DNA of 23,358 bases from an uncultured bacterium (GTDB lineage: Bacteria; Actinomycetota; UBA4738; HRBIN12), in assembly GCA_937881155.1 (NCBI GenBank), contig CALGFI010000168.1, forward strand, positions 1 through 23,358. The letters are read 5' to 3'. The notes under the pieces were generated by a model. It worked only from the letters and a program-made list of their open reading frames with translations, did no database searches and was not told the DNA's origin. How positions within the stretch are numbered: the stretch's first letter is position 1; the number at the start of each line of letters is the position of its first letter. Shown here one piece after another: positions 20,790-23,358 of this stretch. A program made the translations under genes and the position numbers.

Positions 20790-22094
20790 GTGAGCGAGCA
20801 GGAGCGAGCGAACGTGGCCCCAGCTCGAAGGGCTCCATCAGACCTCGATGCGCTCCTCGCCGGACCCGCAGAGGTCATTCCCGATAGGGGACTCGAGGAC
20901 AAGCTCGCGCTCGGCCGGCCGCTTCGGGTCAAGCTCGGCCTCGATCCGACCGCCAGCGAGGTGACGCTCGGATGGGCGGTCGTGCTGCGCAAGCTTCGGC
21001 AGTTCCAGGACGCCGGCCACACTGCAGTCCTTATCGTCGGCGACTTCACCGCGCGCCTCGGCGATCCGTCCGGAAGAACGGAGACTCGCCCGCGCCTCGA
21101 CAGGGACACCGTGCGCGCGTACGCGGAACGACTGCTCGACCAGTTCTGGGTCATCCTCGACCGCGACCGAACCGAGGTCCGTTCGAACTCGGAATGGCTC
21201 GAGCCGCTCGGAATGGAGGAGATCCTCGGGCTCACGTCCTCGTACACCGTCGCGCGCATGCTCGAGCGCGACGACTTCGCGAAGCGCTACGCAGATGGGC
21301 GGCCGATCTCCATCATGGAGTTCCTCTATCCGTTGCTGCAGGGGTACGACTCCGTGGCGGTGGAGGCCGACGTCGAGCTCGGAGGGAACGACCAGCGGTT
21401 CAACCTGCTCGTCGGTCGAGACCTCCAGCGCGAGTTCGATCAGGAACCGCAGGTCGCGCTCACCATGCCGCTTCTCGTCGGGACCGATGGTGTCCAAAAG
21501 ATGAGCCAATCGCTCGGCAACTACGTCGGGATCACCGAGCCGCCTGACGCGATGTTCGGCAAGCTCGTTCGGGTGCGAGACGAGCTCATCGCCGAGTACC
21601 GGCAACTGACGCTCGACTTCTTCCGCGACCCGGCCGAGGCCCAGCGCGTCGAGGTGGGCCTATCGTCTGGAGAGCGCGATCCCTGGGCCGAGAAGCGGCG
21701 GTTGGCGCGCGAGGTCGTCGACCTCTACCACGGCGAGGGCGCCGGCGAGCGCGCGCAGGCGGAGTTCGACCGCGTCCACAGGGAAGGAGCGCTTCCGGAC
21801 GAGGTCCGCGACGTGGTCGTCCCGCGCTCCGCGCTCATCGTGACGAAGAAGGACGGCGTCACCGTCCTCGATCGAGCGGCGCTGCTGACGATGCTCGGAC
21901 TTGCCGAATCGAAGTCGGCAGCGCGCCGGCTCTTCGAGCAGGACGGGGTCCGAACAGGCGGAACCGTCGTCAAGGATCCTGAGATTCGCGTCGACGTCCC
22001 CGGCCTGCGCGCGGAGGACGCCCTCGCCGAGCTCGAGGGGTCCGTGTGGCAGGTGGGGAGGCGGCTTTTCGCCAGGGTGGCCGGCTTTTCGTGA
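20790..22094 (+). CDS. tyrS: Tyrosyl-tRNA synthetase with altered class I signatures
   Basis: The 434-residue protein has the full TyrRS plan: Rossmann catalytic domain, anticodon-binding helical domain and a C-terminal S4 RNA-binding domain (from about 375; LLTMLGLAESKSAARRLFEQ). The N-terminal core KLGLDPTASEVTLGWAVVLR belongs to the TyrRS subgroup that continues KLRQFQDAGHTAVLIVGDFTARLGDPSGR. In that core the HIGH signature reads TLGW (59-62), so both histidines are replaced, and the KMSKS loop reads KMSQS (237-241). Tyrosine-binding segments SIMEFLYPLLQGYDS and DVELGGNDQRFNLLVGR are intact, so it is probably active. The start GTG 20790 is uncertain because no good ribosome-binding site precedes it. 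It is the only TyrRS visible in the window. Confidence 0.93.
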   Translation: MSEQERANVAPARRAPSDLDALLAGPAEVIPDRGLEDKLALGRPLRVKLGLDPTASEVTLGWAVVLRKLRQFQDAGHTAVLIVGDFTARLGDPSGRTETRPRLDRDTVRAYAERLLDQFWVILDRDRTEVRSNSEWLEPLGMEEILGLTSSYTVARMLERDDFAKRYADGRPISIMEFLYPLLQGYDSVAVEADVELGGNDQRFNLLVGRDLQREFDQEPQVALTMPLLVGTDGVQKMSQSLGNYVGITEPPDAMFGKLVRVRDELIAEYRQLTLDFFRDPAEAQRVEVGLSSGERDPWAEKRRLAREVVDLYHGEGAGERAQAEFDRVHREGALPDEVRDVVVPRSALIVTKKDGVTVLDRAALLTMLGLAESKSAARRLFEQDGVRTGGTVVKDPEIRVDVPGLRAEDALAELEGSVWQVGRRLFARVAGFS

Positions 22095-22193
22095 GGGCCG
22101 GAGCCGGACACCAACCGGCGCTGGTAACATTGCTTCAAAGCAGAACGGCTCGACGTCGACACCGCCGGCGCGCAACCCGAATCCGGCGGCCGG
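22095..22193 (+). other. Non-coding spacer after tyrS with a weak promoter-like element
   Basis: No gene is seen between tyrS and the rRNA promoter. A TAACAT at 22125-22130 could be an upstream rRNA promoter -10, but has no acceptable -35. A small TGCTT/AAGCA inverted repeat lies at 22131-22142. Confidence 0.3.
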
Positions 22194-22222
22194 TTGACGC
22201 ATGGAGCGACCGCTCGTAGGCT
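22194..22222 (+). promoter_or_regulatory. rRNA operon promoter
   Basis: TTGACG at 22194-22199 and TAGGCT at 22217-22222 are exactly 17 bp apart, the strongest promoter in the window. Transcription would start near 22229, giving a leader of about 240 nt before 16S rRNA. Confidence 0.8.
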
Positions 22223-22228
22223 GATTGG

Positions 22229-22466
22229 TTGGCGCGACTCCTTTCGTCACTCCATGAGTCGCCGCGCGCACCTTGAGAACTGAACAGTGTGCCAAAAGCC
22301 AGTGCGTTCCCCGTCGAGGGAAGGACGCGCCGTTTTGTCGCGTCCAGACTTTGACGGTCGTACGGAAACAACAACGGATCCACAGGAGGCCGAACCGGGA
22401 GTGCTACCCGGCGAGGTCGACTCTCACATCGAACCCAAAGGCGGCCTTCGGGCCGAACGATGGTTC
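22229..22466 (+). promoter_or_regulatory. rRNA leader with boxB-like hairpin and boxA-like antitermination site
   Basis: GCGACTC (22234-22240) pairs with GAGTCGC (22256-22262) in a hairpin in the boxB position. Next comes CCTTGAGAACTGAACAGTGTG (22271 onward), which resembles the TTGAGAACT boxA region known in mycobacterial and streptomycete rRNA leaders, where Nus factors assemble. Two further hairpins follow: CCGGG/CCCGG at 22395-22411 and CGGCC-TTCG-GGCCG at 22442-22455. These probably belong to the pre-16S processing region. The boundaries are approximate and no coding frame is convincing. Confidence 0.65.

Positions 22467-23358
<892 letters not shown>

Overview
The window is a 23.4 kb stretch of a high-GC bacterial chromosome. 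It is almost entirely housekeeping genes packed in overlapping operons. The partial 16S rRNA at the right end, the -10 elements of TAnnnT type, several leaderless-looking starts, the boxA-like rRNA leader and the gene order infC-rpmI-rplT / SpoU methylase / pheST / argF / mpg / tyrS (also known in mycobacteria and streptomycetes) all point to the Actinomycetota. The 16S does not look like a classical streptomycete or mycobacterium, so a deeper-branching class is more likely; I cannot place it further without a search. No mobile element, CRISPR array, tRNA gene or defence system is visible.

Layout, left to right. (1) 2-3108: the end of a probable priA, then def, fmt and rsmB, a translation/replication operon. 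(2) 3106-4210: a promoter, a possible 41-codon small ORF, and a response regulator with a REC domain and a GGDDF-type cyclase domain, closed by a GC hairpin. (3) 4221-8282: an FMN riboswitch, then ribD-ribE-ribBA-ribH, with a one-domain cupin joined to ribH by a 4-nt overlap. (4) 8332-8623: a cold-shock protein gene with its own promoter. (5) 8651-9900: infC-rpmI-rplT behind a leader that holds an intrinsic terminator, a short leader ORF starting in the terminator loop, and an infC frame with no standard start codon. (6) 9958-11452: a SpoU rRNA methyltransferase fused in frame to a histidine-kinase-like module. (7) 11450-14883: pheS-pheT. (8) 14915-18211: argF, polX and mpg in one run. (9) 18189-20711, minus strand: a class A penicillin-binding protein with two PASTA domains. 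(10) 20751-22094: tyrS, with unusual substitutions in both class I signature motifs. (11) 22194-23358: the rRNA promoter, leader and first ~890 nt of 16S rRNA.

How it works together: most genes serve translation (formyl-Met addition and removal, rRNA modification, IF3, L35, L20, PheRS, TyrRS, 16S rRNA), and one complete FMN-controlled operon makes riboflavin. The observations most worth following are the SpoU-histidine kinase fusion, the infC control region, the TyrRS signature changes, the cupin attached to the riboflavin operon, and the repeated use of a TAG stop codon as the first half of the next gene's -10 element.
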